This document shows positions 51,770 through 60,427 of a stretch of DNA of 64,000 nt, piece after piece. The position numbers and the translations under genes were made by a program. The notes under the pieces are model-generated. The model did not search any database. It was given only the letters and a program-made list of their open reading frames with translations, and was not told where the DNA came from. The DNA comes from an uncultured Bacteroidales bacterium (GTDB lineage Bacteria; Bacteroidota; Bacteroidia; Bacteroidales; Paludibacteraceae): positions 62,001-126,000 of the forward strand of contig CACWNR010000008.1 in the NCBI GenBank assembly GCA_902762355.1, in the 5' to 3' direction. Positions within the stretch are counted from its first letter, which is position 1, and each line of letters starts with the position of its first letter.

Positions 51770-51796
51770 TTGAATTTTATACGTTAAAACCCGCGA

Positions 51797-52147
51797 ATGA
51801 ACTGCAAAATACACCCCATATTATACCAATTCTACCTCCGCCTCAAAGACACACTTGAAGCAGAAATCGTACACCGCCGTAAACGCTCTTCGCGCATGGC
51901 GATAGAAGTGATCTTCTACATCGACAATTCCTTTGTGGCAACAGGTCGCTTAAACACCCTTCCCGAGGCGGAGAAATGGGGCTTTTGGGTCATTTGTCGT
52001 CCGCAAACAAAAACCGGCCACACCATCTATAAAGGGCATCGCGTGTACCAACTCTATCTCTCGCCCGTTCATCCCAAGAAAAGACGCGAGATGATTAAGC
52101 ACATCACGCCCCTACACTCCACTTCCGTTGCCGCAATGATCGCATAA
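51797..52147 (+). CDS. Hypothetical basic protein with structured leader
   Basis: A 116-residue soluble protein without signal or membrane segments. It begins MNCKIHPILYQFYLRLKDTL, has a basic stretch (HRRKRSSRMAIEV) and ends in a basic region with conserved-looking motifs (YQLYLSPVHPKKRREMIKHI). I recognise no family. It has a good promoter and a long structured leader, so it is probably real. It is followed by two tandem dyad repeats. Confidence 0.6.
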   Translation: MNCKIHPILYQFYLRLKDTLEAEIVHRRKRSSRMAIEVIFYIDNSFVATGRLNTLPEAEKWGFWVICRPQTKTGHTIYKGHRVYQLYLSPVHPKKRREMIKHITPLHSTSVAAMIA

Positions 52148-52156
52148 AATAACCAT

Positions 52157-52226
52157 CCTTAACTGCTAATATTTTAGCACTTATTGCAAAAAAACGCCTT
52201 AACTGCTAATATTTTAGCACTTATTG
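52157..52226. repeat. Tandem 30-bp repeat with internal dyads, 40-bp period
   Basis: Two identical 30-base copies (52157-52186 and 52197-52226), starts 40 bases apart. Each contains the dyad TGCTAA-TATT-TTAGCA. They lie between the orphan gene and the promoter at 52266. The 40-base period is about four helical turns, which suits paired binding sites on one DNA face. Confidence 0.8.
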
Positions 52227-52265
52227 GCAAAAATCGCATAAAAATTGCATTATTTTGTGCAAAAA

Positions 52266-52297
52266 CTTGCCGGTATCGGCAAAAAATAGTATCTTTG
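52266..52297 (+). promoter_or_regulatory. Promoter of the DUF4476 gene
   Basis: CTTG (52266-52269) and TATCTTTG (52290-52297), 20-base spacing. The -33 region is the perfect dyad TTGCCGGTATCGGCAA (52267-52282), directly downstream of the tandem repeats. Confidence 0.78.
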
Positions 52298-52323
52298 CGC
52301 TCGCAAAATCAAATTCGCATATT

Positions 52324-52734
52324 ATGAAAAAAATCTTTTTTGTTCTCGTTTTGGCGCTGACGACCGTGACGGCAGGCGCACAACATCATCACGGTGATCG
52401 TGCCCCGCAGGGGAGAGGTCACGAACGTCATCACATCGAGTGCGCTACCCACGAACAGATGAGCATGGTCATGCACACGCTCAACCAGCAGTCCTTCGAT
52501 GATAAAAAGCTGGAAATAGCGAAGTTATGTGTGGTGCTCGGTCATTTCTGCGTGGACGATCTGGCACGCATGGCCGCGGTCTTCTCTTTCGATGACAGCC
52601 GTCTGACGTTCCTGACGTTTGCGTACGAGTACTGCGAAGACCCGCAGAACTACTATGACCTGCGTGACTCGTTCTCTTTCCGCTCGAATTTCGACACGCT
52701 CATGGATACCGTCCGTCCCGGTCATCGGCGTTAA
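52324..52734 (+). CDS. DUF4476 secreted protein
   Basis: A 136-residue exported protein: signal peptide MKKIFFVLVLALTTVTAGAQ, a His/Arg-rich mature N terminus (HHHGDRAPQGRGHERHH) that could bind metal. The helical DUF4476 domain follows (about 45-130, NQQSFDDKKLEIAKLCVVLG). The domain is common in Bacteroidota with unknown function. The start at 52324 is chosen because it opens the signal peptide. Confidence 0.8.
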   Translation: MKKIFFVLVLALTTVTAGAQHHHGDRAPQGRGHERHHIECATHEQMSMVMHTLNQQSFDDKKLEIAKLCVVLGHFCVDDLARMAAVFSFDDSRLTFLTFAYEYCEDPQNYYDLRDSFSFRSNFDTLMDTVRPGHRR

Positions 52735-52781
52735 AAACAGCCGGAAAGAGCGAAAAATCGCTAAAAATCCAAGAAAAATGG

Positions 52782-52821
52782 CATACACTATTGTGTATGT
52801 CAATTTTTTTTTGTAATTTTG
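52782..52821 (+). promoter_or_regulatory. Promoter and dyad of the uxaB-uxaA operon
   Basis: ATTG (52790-52793) and TAATTTTG (52814-52821), 20-base spacing. A dyad, CATACAC-TATT-GTGTATG (52782-52799), covers the -33 box and could be the operator for a uronate-responsive regulator. Confidence 0.7.
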
Positions 52822-52871
52822 CAGCGCAAAATATGGGCGAACAAAAAACAATCATTTAATACTTAAACATT

Positions 52872-54359
52872 ATGGCAAAAAAAGCATTGAACAAGTGGAC
52901 AGCGCCGAAGAGCGTCGCTCCCGAGAGAATCATCCAATTTGGTGAAGGTAACTTCCTCCGCGCATTCGTGGATTGGATCGTTTGGAACATGAACGCAAAG
53001 ACTAACTTCAACGGTTCGGTCGTTGTTGTACAGCCGATCGAAAAGGGTATGGTAGAGTGGCTCAACGGTCAGGACTGCTTGTATCACGTTAATCTGCAGG
53101 GTCGTCTCAAAGGTGAGGCGGTGAACTCGCTGGAGCGTATCGACGTTATCTCTCGCGCGCTGAATCCGTACACCCAGAACTGGGCTTACATGGCGCTGGC
53201 AGAGCAACCGGAGATCCGTTTCGTCATCTCCAACACGACCGAGGCAGGTATCACTTTCGATCCGAATTGTAAGTTCACGGACGCGCCTGCAAGCGCTTAT
53301 CCGGGCAAACTCGTGCAACTGCTCTTCCGTCGTTACAAGACGTTCAACGGCGATCCGACCAAGGGTCTGATCTTCATGCCGTGTGAGCTCATCTTCTTGA
53401 ACGGTCACCACCTCAAGGATTGTATCCGCAAGTACATCGAGTTGTGGAAAGATGATTTCGGAGCAGATTACAAGGGCTTCAAGGAGTGGTTCGAGAAATA
53501 CAACTACGTTTGCGCAACCCTCGTGGATCGTATCGTGCCGGGCTTCCCGCGCAAGGACATCGCCGCTATCCAGGAGAAAGTTGGTTACAACGACAACCTC
53601 GTTGTACAGGCTGAGATCTTCCACCTCTGGGTGATTGAGAAACCGGAGAATATGTCGATTGAAGAGCTCGAGGCTGAGTTCCCTGCTAACAAGGCCGGCT
53701 TGAACGTGCTCATCGCAGAGAGCGAGAAACCGTACCACGAGCGCAAAGTGACGCTGCTCAACGGCCCGCACACGGTATTGAGTCCGGTTACCTACCTCAG
53801 CGGCGTGAACATCGTTCGCGATGCTTGCAACCATGAGGTGCTCGGCAAATATATCAACAAAGTGATGTTCGAGGAGTTGCTTGAGACCCTCAACCTGCCG
53901 AAGGAAGAGCTCAAGGCTTACGGCGAGAGCGTTTTGGAGCGTTTCAACAACCCGTATGTAGATCACGCAGTAACAAGCATCATGCTCAACTCGTTCCCGA
54001 AATTCGAGACACGTGACCTGCCCGGTCTGAAGGTGTACTTGGAGCGCAAGGGCGAGCTGCCGAAGGGTCTCGTTCTTGGTCTGGCTGCTATCATCACTTA
54101 CTACAAGGGTGGTGTTCGTGCCGATGGCGCACCGATCGAGCCGAACGATGCACAGGAGATCATGGATCTGCTCAAACAACTCTGGGCTACGGGCGACAAA
54201 CGTAAAGTGGCTGAAGGTGTACTCGGCGCAACCGATATCATCTGGAAAGAGAGCAAAGAAGACCTCAATAAGATCCCGGGTCTGACCGACATGGTAGTTA
54301 AGTTCCTCGAGGACATCGAGAAGAAAGGTATGTTAGAAACCGTTAAATCGATTCTCTAA
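52872..54359 (+). CDS. uxaB: Tagaturonate reductase (altronate oxidoreductase)
   Basis: Converts D-tagaturonate to D-altronate in galacturonate breakdown, using NADH. The 495-residue protein shows the mannitol-dehydrogenase-family N terminus RIIQFGEGNFLRAFVDWIV and the catalytic domain segment VTLLNGPHTVLSPVTYLSG. Length fits UxaB. It is followed 1 base later by uxaA. The isomerase UxaC is not in the window. Confidence 0.94.
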   Translation: MAKKALNKWTAPKSVAPERIIQFGEGNFLRAFVDWIVWNMNAKTNFNGSVVVVQPIEKGMVEWLNGQDCLYHVNLQGRLKGEAVNSLERIDVISRALNPYTQNWAYMALAEQPEIRFVISNTTEAGITFDPNCKFTDAPASAYPGKLVQLLFRRYKTFNGDPTKGLIFMPCELIFLNGHHLKDCIRKYIELWKDDFGADYKGFKEWFEKYNYVCATLVDRIVPGFPRKDIAAIQEKVGYNDNLVVQAEIFHLWVIEKPENMSIEELEAEFPANKAGLNVLIAESEKPYHERKVTLLNGPHTVLSPVTYLSGVNIVRDACNHEVLGKYINKVMFEELLETLNLPKEELKAYGESVLERFNNPYVDHAVTSIMLNSFPKFETRDLPGLKVYLERKGELPKGLVLGLAAIITYYKGGVRADGAPIEPNDAQEIMDLLKQLWATGDKRKVAEGVLGATDIIWKESKEDLNKIPGLTDMVVKFLEDIEKKGMLETVKSIL

Positions 54360-54360
54360 T

Positions 54361-55842
54361 ATGACAAATATCCTAAAAATCAACCCTGCCGACAATGTGG
54401 TGGTAGCCATCCAACCGCAGTCGGCAGGTGCGGTTATTGAGGTGGACGGGGCGAAGATCACCGTTTTGGAGGACGTGCCTGCCGGCCATAAGATAGCCAT
54501 CAAAGATCTCGCAGAGGGCGAGAACGTCATCAAGTACGGTTTCCCCATCGGTCATGCCAAAGAGGCAAAGAAAGCCGGCAGTTGGATGAATGAGAACAAC
54601 ATCAAGACCAACCTCGCCGGGCTGCTCGAGTATGAGTATCATCCAAAGGATGTGGTGCTCAATATCCCCGATGAGAAACGTACCTTCATGGGTTACCGCC
54701 GCAAGGACGGACAAGTGGGAATCCGTAATGAGGTATGGATCATCCCGACCGTCGGTTGCGTGAACGGTATCATCCAGAAATGTGCCGAGCGTCTGCGTCA
54801 GGAGACCGGTGCGGACAATATCTTCGCCTTCCCCCACAACTACGGTTGCTCGCAGCTCGGTGACGATCATGAGAACACGAAGAAGATCCTTCGCGACATG
54901 ATTCATCACCCGAACGCAGGTGCTATCCTCGTGGTCAGTCTCGGCTGCGAGAACAACCAGCCGGATGTATTCCGTGAGTTCTGCGGCGAAATCGATGAAG
55001 ACCGCGTTAAGTTCGTTGTGACGCAGAAGATCGAAGGCGATGAAGTGGAGTACTGCATGCCTATTCTGCGTGAACTCTACACCAAGACCCAGCATGACAA
55101 ACGTGTGGCGGTGCCTTTGAGTGAGTTGCGCGTGGGTCTTAAGTGCGGCGGTAGTGACGGCTTCAGTGGTATCACGGCGAACCCGCTCCTGGGTATGCTG
55201 AGCGATTGGCTCGTAGCCCAAGGCGGTACGACTGTGCTCACCGAAGTACCGGAGATGTTCGGCGCAGAGACCATCCTCATGGATCGTTGCGCCAACCGTC
55301 ATCTCTTCGACCAGACTGTTCACCTGATCAATGACTTCAAGGACTATTTCCTGAGTCACGGTGAACCGGTAGGCGAGAACCCGAGTCCGGGTAACAAAGC
55401 CGGCGGTATATCGACCCTCGAGGACAAGGCCCTCGGCTGTACGCAGAAATGCGGTAAGTCCCTCGTACGCGGCGTGATGCCTTATGGCGAGCGTCTGGAA
55501 GTGAAGGGACTCAACCTGCTCTCTGCACCGGGTAATGACCTCGTAGCCTCGACGGCACTCGCTTCCTGCGGATGTCATATGGTACTCTTCACCACCGGTC
55601 GCGGTACGCCGTTCGGAACGTACGTGCCGACGATGAAGATCTCCACCAACTCGAACTTGTACCACAACAAGCCGAATTGGATTGACTTCAATGCAGGTGT
55701 CATCGCCGAAGGCGAACCAATGGACGAAGTAGCAAAACGTTTTGCTGAGTTCGTCATCGAAGTGGCTAACGGAGCTAAGACCAATAACGAGAAGAACGGC
55801 TATCACGAGATAGCTATCTTTAAGAACGGTGTTACTCTCTAG
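54361..55842 (+). CDS. uxaA: Altronate dehydratase
   Basis: Dehydrates D-altronate to 2-keto-3-deoxygluconate. The 493-residue protein has the N-terminal SAF-like domain (about 1-95) and the catalytic domain with FPHNYGCSQLGDDHENTK, LKCGGSDGFSGITANP and DNDLVASTALASCGCHMVLF-type segments near 395-415. It forms a galacturonate pathway unit with uxaB. The product is expected to enter the KDG kinase/aldolase route encoded elsewhere. Confidence 0.95.
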   Translation: MTNILKINPADNVVVAIQPQSAGAVIEVDGAKITVLEDVPAGHKIAIKDLAEGENVIKYGFPIGHAKEAKKAGSWMNENNIKTNLAGLLEYEYHPKDVVLNIPDEKRTFMGYRRKDGQVGIRNEVWIIPTVGCVNGIIQKCAERLRQETGADNIFAFPHNYGCSQLGDDHENTKKILRDMIHHPNAGAILVVSLGCENNQPDVFREFCGEIDEDRVKFVVTQKIEGDEVEYCMPILRELYTKTQHDKRVAVPLSELRVGLKCGGSDGFSGITANPLLGMLSDWLVAQGGTTVLTEVPEMFGAETILMDRCANRHLFDQTVHLINDFKDYFLSHGEPVGENPSPGNKAGGISTLEDKALGCTQKCGKSLVRGVMPYGERLEVKGLNLLSAPGNDLVASTALASCGCHMVLFTTGRGTPFGTYVPTMKISTNSNLYHNKPNWIDFNAGVIAEGEPMDEVAKRFAEFVIEVANGAKTNNEKNGYHEIAIFKNGVTL

Positions 55843-56542
55843 TCTCTTCTTCCCGCGCACGTGTCCGTTCTGCGGGAGGTATATCAGCGACCGGCAGATC
55901 CGCGAAGAGCATATCGAATGGATCTGCACGGATTGCTGGAAACACTTACCTCGCACAGAACAGGACTACCTGCGGGAGAACAGCACGGAAACGACCCTCA
56001 CGGACGGTATCGTATCCCGTCAACACGCGATGCATCTGGAGCGGGCGTGGGCGTATCTCTTCTATGAGAAAGCGCATCCCATCCAGCGCGTCATTCATCG
56101 CATGAAATACAGCGACGAACCGGAGTTGGGTTACTGGCTCGCATGGCAGGCGGTTTTGGATACCAAGCACGAGGAGTTCTTCGACGGCATCGACGTCATT
56201 ATCCCTATGCCCTTGCATCCGAAACGCCTGCGGGAACGCGGGTACAATCAATCCGAGTATATCGCCCGGGGGTTGAGTGAGATAACGGGTATACCGATTG
56301 ATACGACGCACGTGACGCGTGTGAGGAACACGCCCAAACAGGCGCTGCAAGACGGCGAAGGACGACGAACGAACGTAGCTCAGGCATTTGCTGTGAACCA
56401 CCCGGAGCAGATGTATCGCAAACATATTTTGGTGGTAGATGACTTGATTACAACCGGTGAAACGGTCAAATCATGTCTGCACGCGATGAAGCGATTCAGA
56501 GGTGCACGATTTAGTGTCTTTGCGCTATGCAAAGCAAGGTAA
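55829..56542 (+). CDS. ComF family phosphoribosyltransferase-like protein
   Basis: A 237-residue protein with an N-terminal zinc-ribbon (PRTCPFCGRYI and WICTDCWKHL). The C-terminal phosphoribosyltransferase fold has the PRPP loop HILVVDDLITTGETVKSC. The family is linked to natural competence (ComF) but is also common in non-competent species. It starts at GTG 55829, overlapping uxaA by 14 bases, and nadB starts 1 base after it. Confidence 0.87.
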   Translation: MLLSSLFFPRTCPFCGRYISDRQIREEHIEWICTDCWKHLPRTEQDYLRENSTETTLTDGIVSRQHAMHLERAWAYLFYEKAHPIQRVIHRMKYSDEPELGYWLAWQAVLDTKHEEFFDGIDVIIPMPLHPKRLRERGYNQSEYIARGLSEITGIPIDTTHVTRVRNTPKQALQDGEGRRTNVAQAFAVNHPEQMYRKHILVVDDLITTGETVKSCLHAMKRFRGARFSVFALCKAR

Positions 56543-56543
56543 T

Positions 56544-58145
56544 ATGACAAAAAAATACGATTTTTTGATTATCGGCGGTGGTGTAGCCGGTATGAGTTTT
56601 GCACTCAAAGTGGCGCGCGCGGAGAAATACCGCATCGCGTTGTGCTGTAAGACCACGCTCGAAGAGGCGAACACTGCCAAAGCACAAGGAGGTATCGCCT
56701 CCGTGACCAACTTGTTGGTCGATGATTTCGACAAACATATACACGACACGATGGTGGCCGGCGATTGGTTGAGTGACCCGGCGGCAGTCGAGCAAGTCGT
56801 TCGTAATGCCCCAAAAGGCATCGAAGAACTTGTTAAATGGGGTGTCAACTTTGATAAGAAAGAAGACGGCGCTTTCGATCTCCACCGCGAAGGAGGCCAC
56901 TCGGAGTTCCGTATTCTCCACCATGCCGATGATACCGGCGCAGAGATCCAACGCGGACTCATGGAAGCGGTGCGTAACAACCCCTACATCGATGTGCTGG
57001 AGAACCATTTTGCCGTCGAGATCATCACCCAACACCACTTAGGTGTTCGCGTCACACGCCGTACCCCCGATATCGAGTGCTACGGAGCCTATATCCTCAA
57101 TCCCAAGACGCAGAAGATAGACACCTACCTGAGCCGAATCACGCTCATGGCGACCGGGGGAACGGGTGCGGTCTACGCGACCACCACGAACCCCGAGATC
57201 GCTACCGGAGACGGTATAGCTATGGTCTATCGTGCGAAGGGACAGGTGAAGGATATGGAGTTTGTACAGTTCCACCCCACGAGCCTATACAACCCCAAAG
57301 AGACCCATCCTGCCTATCTCATCACCGAAGCGATGCGCGGTTACGGAGGTATCCTGCGTCTGCCGAACGGCGAGGAGTTTATGCAGAAATACGACCCGCG
57401 TCTGTCTCTCGCGCCGCGTGACATCGTGGCCCGCGCGATAGATAATGAGATGAAGATTCACGCCATCGATCATGTGTGCCTCGATGTGACTCACAAGGAT
57501 CCCGAAGAGACCAAACATCACTTCCCCAATATCTATGCGAAGTGCCTGTCTATCGGCATCGATATCACGAAGCAGTATATCCCTGTAGCACCCTGCGCAC
57601 ATTATATGTGCGGCGGTATCAAAGTCGATCTGGACGGACAGTCGTCTATCCGTCGTCTCTATGCCGTGGGCGAGTGCTCGTGTACGGGTCTGCATGGCGG
57701 TAATCGTCTGGCATCCAACAGCCTCATCGAGGCCGTTGTGTATGCAGACGCTGCGGCTAAACATAGCCTCTCGGTTATCGAGAACTACGATTTCAACGAC
57801 AAGATCCCCGCTTGGAATGATGAAGGTACGTTGAGCAATGAAGAGCGCGTGTTGATTGCGCAGGATGTCAAAGAAGTCGGACAGATCATGTCCACGTACG
57901 TGGGTATCGTGCGCTCGGATCTGCGTCTGCGCCGCGCATGGGAACGTCTGGACTTGCTTTACGAAGAGACCGAAGATCTCTTCAAACGCGTCAAGGCGGA
58001 CAAGGAGATCTGCGAGTTGCGTAACATGATCAACGTCGGTTATCTTATTACCCGCCAGGCCATGGAGCGCAAAGAGAGCAGAGGATTGCATTACTCGATC
58101 GACTATCCGCGCACCGAGAATAACCACCCGCAGGAAGTATGGTAG
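56544..58145 (+). CDS. nadB: L-aspartate oxidase
   Basis: Oxidises L-aspartate to iminoaspartate, the first step of de novo NAD synthesis. The 533-residue flavoprotein has the FAD motif DFLIIGGGVAGMSFAL, AKAQGGIASV, the active-site segment REGGHSEFRILHHADDTGAEI and the C-terminal GLHYSIDYPR. No nadA or nadC lies in the window. The ATG at 56544 is used; its stop overlaps the next gene's start. Confidence 0.95.
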   Translation: MTKKYDFLIIGGGVAGMSFALKVARAEKYRIALCCKTTLEEANTAKAQGGIASVTNLLVDDFDKHIHDTMVAGDWLSDPAAVEQVVRNAPKGIEELVKWGVNFDKKEDGAFDLHREGGHSEFRILHHADDTGAEIQRGLMEAVRNNPYIDVLENHFAVEIITQHHLGVRVTRRTPDIECYGAYILNPKTQKIDTYLSRITLMATGGTGAVYATTTNPEIATGDGIAMVYRAKGQVKDMEFVQFHPTSLYNPKETHPAYLITEAMRGYGGILRLPNGEEFMQKYDPRLSLAPRDIVARAIDNEMKIHAIDHVCLDVTHKDPEETKHHFPNIYAKCLSIGIDITKQYIPVAPCAHYMCGGIKVDLDGQSSIRRLYAVGECSCTGLHGGNRLASNSLIEAVVYADAAAKHSLSVIENYDFNDKIPAWNDEGTLSNEERVLIAQDVKEVGQIMSTYVGIVRSDLRLRRAWERLDLLYEETEDLFKRVKADKEICELRNMINVGYLITRQAMERKESRGLHYSIDYPRTENNHPQEVW

Positions 58146-58921
58146 CGATCGCGTTACATAGCGTCATCCCTGTGCGTACTGAGGCGCGCGAAGAAGCGGA
58201 ACAGAACACGCAGATGCTGTTCGGTGAATTGGCTGAGGTCATCGACGAACAACCCCGTTGGAAACGTATCCGCTTGGAATCGGACGGTCAGGAAGGATGG
58301 GTGGACGCGAAGATGATCACGCCCATGACGGACAAGGAGTATGCTGCCTATAAGAAGGCGTTGAAGACGGCTGCAACGGTGGCGTTCCCGATGGCATATG
58401 CCATGAGTGAGAACAACGGCCAGACCATTCCTTTGACCGCCGGAACACGGCTAACGAACTATAAAGACGGACGCTTTGAGGTGCTTGGAGTCGGTTTTCG
58501 GATAGACCCTTCGATGCTCATCACCGCCCCGCTGGAACTGAACCAAGAGAACCTACTCAAGGCTGTACGATTCTTTATCAACGTACCGTACCTCTGGGGC
58601 GGAAAGAACGCGCTGGGTATGGACTGTTCGGGTTTCACGCAGACCGTTATGAGCCTGTTCGGCAAAGCCCTCTTACGCAACGCCTCCGAGCAAGTGACGC
58701 AAGGCAAACCGATTAAGGATCTGAGTAAGGCTAAGGCCGGTGATCTCGTTTTCTTTGATCATGAGGACGGTAAGATTTCGCATGTGGGCATTGTGATCGA
58801 TCCCGAACGTGTCATTCATTGTTCCGGACGCGTGAAAGTGGAGAAACTCGATTCTAACGGCATCTTCAATGCCGAAACCGGCGAATATTCGCATCATTTG
58901 GTCTCCATTCGCAGGGTGTAG
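58139..58921 (+). CDS. NlpC/P60 (C40) peptidoglycan hydrolase
   Basis: A 260-residue gamma-D-glutamyl-L-diamino acid endopeptidase-type protein. An SH3-like N-terminal half (about 20-130, RIRLESDGQEGWVDAKMI) precedes the NlpC/P60 domain with catalytic Cys in GMDCSGFTQTVMSLFG, His in SHVGIVID and a third polar residue in VIHCSGRVKVE. No clear signal peptide is visible, so it may be cytoplasmic, acting on recycled muropeptides. It overlaps nadB by 7 bases. Confidence 0.9.
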   Translation: MVAIALHSVIPVRTEAREEAEQNTQMLFGELAEVIDEQPRWKRIRLESDGQEGWVDAKMITPMTDKEYAAYKKALKTAATVAFPMAYAMSENNGQTIPLTAGTRLTNYKDGRFEVLGVGFRIDPSMLITAPLELNQENLLKAVRFFINVPYLWGGKNALGMDCSGFTQTVMSLFGKALLRNASEQVTQGKPIKDLSKAKAGDLVFFDHEDGKISHVGIVIDPERVIHCSGRVKVEKLDSNGIFNAETGEYSHHLVSIRRV

Positions 58922-58940
58922 TTCCTACCGGATATAACGA

Positions 58941-58969
58941 AAAATGACGGCTCGATGAGTCGTCATTTT
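58941..58969. terminator. Bidirectional terminator between NlpC/P60 gene and tRNA-Leu
   Basis: Stem of 13 pairs (AAAATGACGGCTC with GAGTCGTCATTTT, one G-U) around a 3-base loop. It can stop the plus-strand operon and the minus-strand tRNA transcript. Confidence 0.88.
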
Positions 58970-58971
58970 CG

Positions 58972-59057
58972 TACCGCGAGTGGGACTTGAACCCACACAG
59001 CCATCACTGGCCAAAGGATTTTAAGTCCTTCGTGTCTACCGATTCCACCATCGCGGC
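58972..59057 (-). tRNA. tRNA-Leu (anticodon TAA)
   Basis: An 86-base class II tRNA. Acceptor GCCGCGA pairs with TCGCGGT, discriminator A. The anticodon stem AAGGA/TCCTT holds loop CTTAAAA (anticodon TAA), followed by a long variable arm, TGGCCAGTGATGGCTG-type. The T arm is GTGGGTTCAAGTCCCAC. CCA is not encoded. Confidence 0.96.
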
Positions 59058-59080
59058 CGGTGATTTTTCAAAATCGGCTG

Positions 59081-59112
59081 CAAAGGTACTGCTTTTTTTT
59101 GAATTAGCCAAA
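59081..59112 (-). promoter_or_regulatory. Promoter of tRNA-Leu
   Basis: On the minus strand TACCTTTG (59081-59088) and TTTG (59109-59112), 20-base spacing, with the GCAG trailer found at the tRNA-Glu promoter. Confidence 0.85.
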
Positions 59113-59147
59113 TAATTTGCAAAAAAAATGATTTTATCGCGCGCGGG

Positions 59148-59179
59148 CTTGCGTATGTGGAAAAAAAGTCGTATCTTTG
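59148..59179 (+). promoter_or_regulatory. Promoter of the HD-lpxD-lpxC-lpxA-glnS run
   Basis: CTTG (59148-59151) and TATCTTTG (59172-59179), 20-base spacing, 15 bases before the start codon. Confidence 0.8.
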
Positions 59180-59194
59180 CACGCTTTTTATGTT

Positions 59195-60427
59195 ATGGCA
59201 AATAAACGTAAGATCATAAACGACCCGGTCTTTGGGTTTCTGTCTATACCCAGCGAGCTGATTTACGATGTGTTGCAGCATCCGTACGTGCAGCGCTTGA
59301 ACCGTATTCGTCAGTTGGGACTCTCTTATCTGGTTTACCCGGGAGCGATGCATAGCCGCTTCGGTCACTCGTTAGGTGCGATGCACCTGATGCATGAGGC
59401 GATCGCTTCGTTGCGTCTAAAGGACGTGGAGATCACGCCCGAAGAGGAGACGAGTGCGATGATCGCTATCTTGCTGCACGACATCGGTCACGGACCTTTC
59501 TCACATGTGTTAGAGCACACGATCGTCGATGGTGTGACGCACGAGGATATATCGCTGCTCATGATGCAACGCATCAACGAGGATCTGCACGGTCAACTCG
59601 ACATGGCGATTGCAATCTTCAAGAACGAGTACAAGAAACATTTCCTGCACCAGTTAATTTCGAGTCAGTTGGACGTGGACCGCATGGATTACCTGTGTCG
59701 CGACTCGTTCTTTACGGGCGTGCAGGAAGGACGTGTGGCGAGTGAGCGACTGCTGAAGATGTTGGATGTAAGGGATGATAAACTGGTGGTGCAGATCAAA
59801 GGCATCTACAGTGTGGAAAAATTCCTGGTAGCCCGCCGGTTGATGTACTGGCAGGTGTATCTGCATAAGACGAGTGTGGCAGCGGAGCAACACTTGATCA
59901 AGATCCTGAGTCGTGCCAAAGAGTTGGCGCACAGCGGCAAAGAGCTCTTCTGTTCACCGGCCTTGAAATATTTCCTCTATCAGCATGTGACCTTTGATGC
60001 CTTCGGGACGCACAGCGAGGCGCTGGAGCAGTACGCGCTGCTGGACGATAACGATGTGCTGTCGGCTATCAAGGCGTGGATCTCGAGCGACGACAAAGTG
60101 CTGAGCCTGCTGAGTGAGAGCTTTATCAACCGCCGTCTGTTCCGCGGGGAGTTGCAAAGCGAGCCTTTAACAGAGGAGCAGAAAAAGGCACTCAATAAGC
60201 AGTACGCGCAGGCGCTGGGCATCAGCGAGCAGGATGCGGAATATATGTGGAGCGAACATATATCGACGAGTAACACCTACAGTGAGAAAGATGACTCGAT
60301 CGATATCTTGTACTCCGACGGCACGGTGCGCGACATCGCCGATGCCAGTGAGATACTCGACCTCGAGGCCCTCACGCGCAAACCGAAAAAATTGTATATC
60401 TTTAAATATCGAATAAATGGAATTTAG
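59195..60427 (+). CDS. HD-domain phosphohydrolase
   Basis: A 410-residue HD protein. Metal ligands are in [18 protein letters not shown] (His), [16 protein letters not shown] (HD pair) and [13 protein letters not shown] (Asp). Family members include dNTP triphosphohydrolases; the activity here is unproven. It is regularly found upstream of lpxD in Bacteroidales and overlaps lpxD by 11 bases here. The ATG at 59195 is used. Confidence 0.85.
   Translation: MANKRKIINDPVFGFLSIPSELIYDVLQHPYVQRLNRIRQLGLSYLVYPGAMHSRFGHSLGAMHLMHEAIASLRLKDVEITPEEETSAMIAILLHDIGHGPFSHVLEHTIVDGVTHEDISLLMMQRINEDLHGQLDMAIAIFKNEYKKHFLHQLISSQLDVDRMDYLCRDSFFTGVQEGRVASERLLKMLDVRDDKLVVQIKGIYSVEKFLVARRLMYWQVYLHKTSVAAEQHLIKILSRAKELAHSGKELFCSPALKYFLYQHVTFDAFGTHSEALEQYALLDDNDVLSAIKAWISSDDKVLSLLSESFINRRLFRGELQSEPLTEEQKKALNKQYAQALGISEQDAEYMWSEHISTSNTYSEKDDSIDILYSDGTVRDIADASEILDLEALTRKPKKLYIFKYRINGI

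Noticed and set aside
52157..52226. Possible CRISPR array (two 30-base repeats with a 10-base gap)
   Set aside because: Only two repeats, a 10-base spacer too short for CRISPR, and no cas genes in the window.
52750..52761. Hairpin GCGA-AAAA-TCGC as terminator of the DUF4476 gene
   Set aside because: The stem is only 4 bp and no T-tract follows.
52863..54179. 438-codon open frame opposite uxaB
   Set aside because: Same reason: shadow of a well-supported gene.
54373..55956. 527-codon open frame on the minus strand opposite uxaA
   Set aside because: uxaA has clear family motifs across its length; the antisense frame has none and no promoter or ribosome-binding site fits it.
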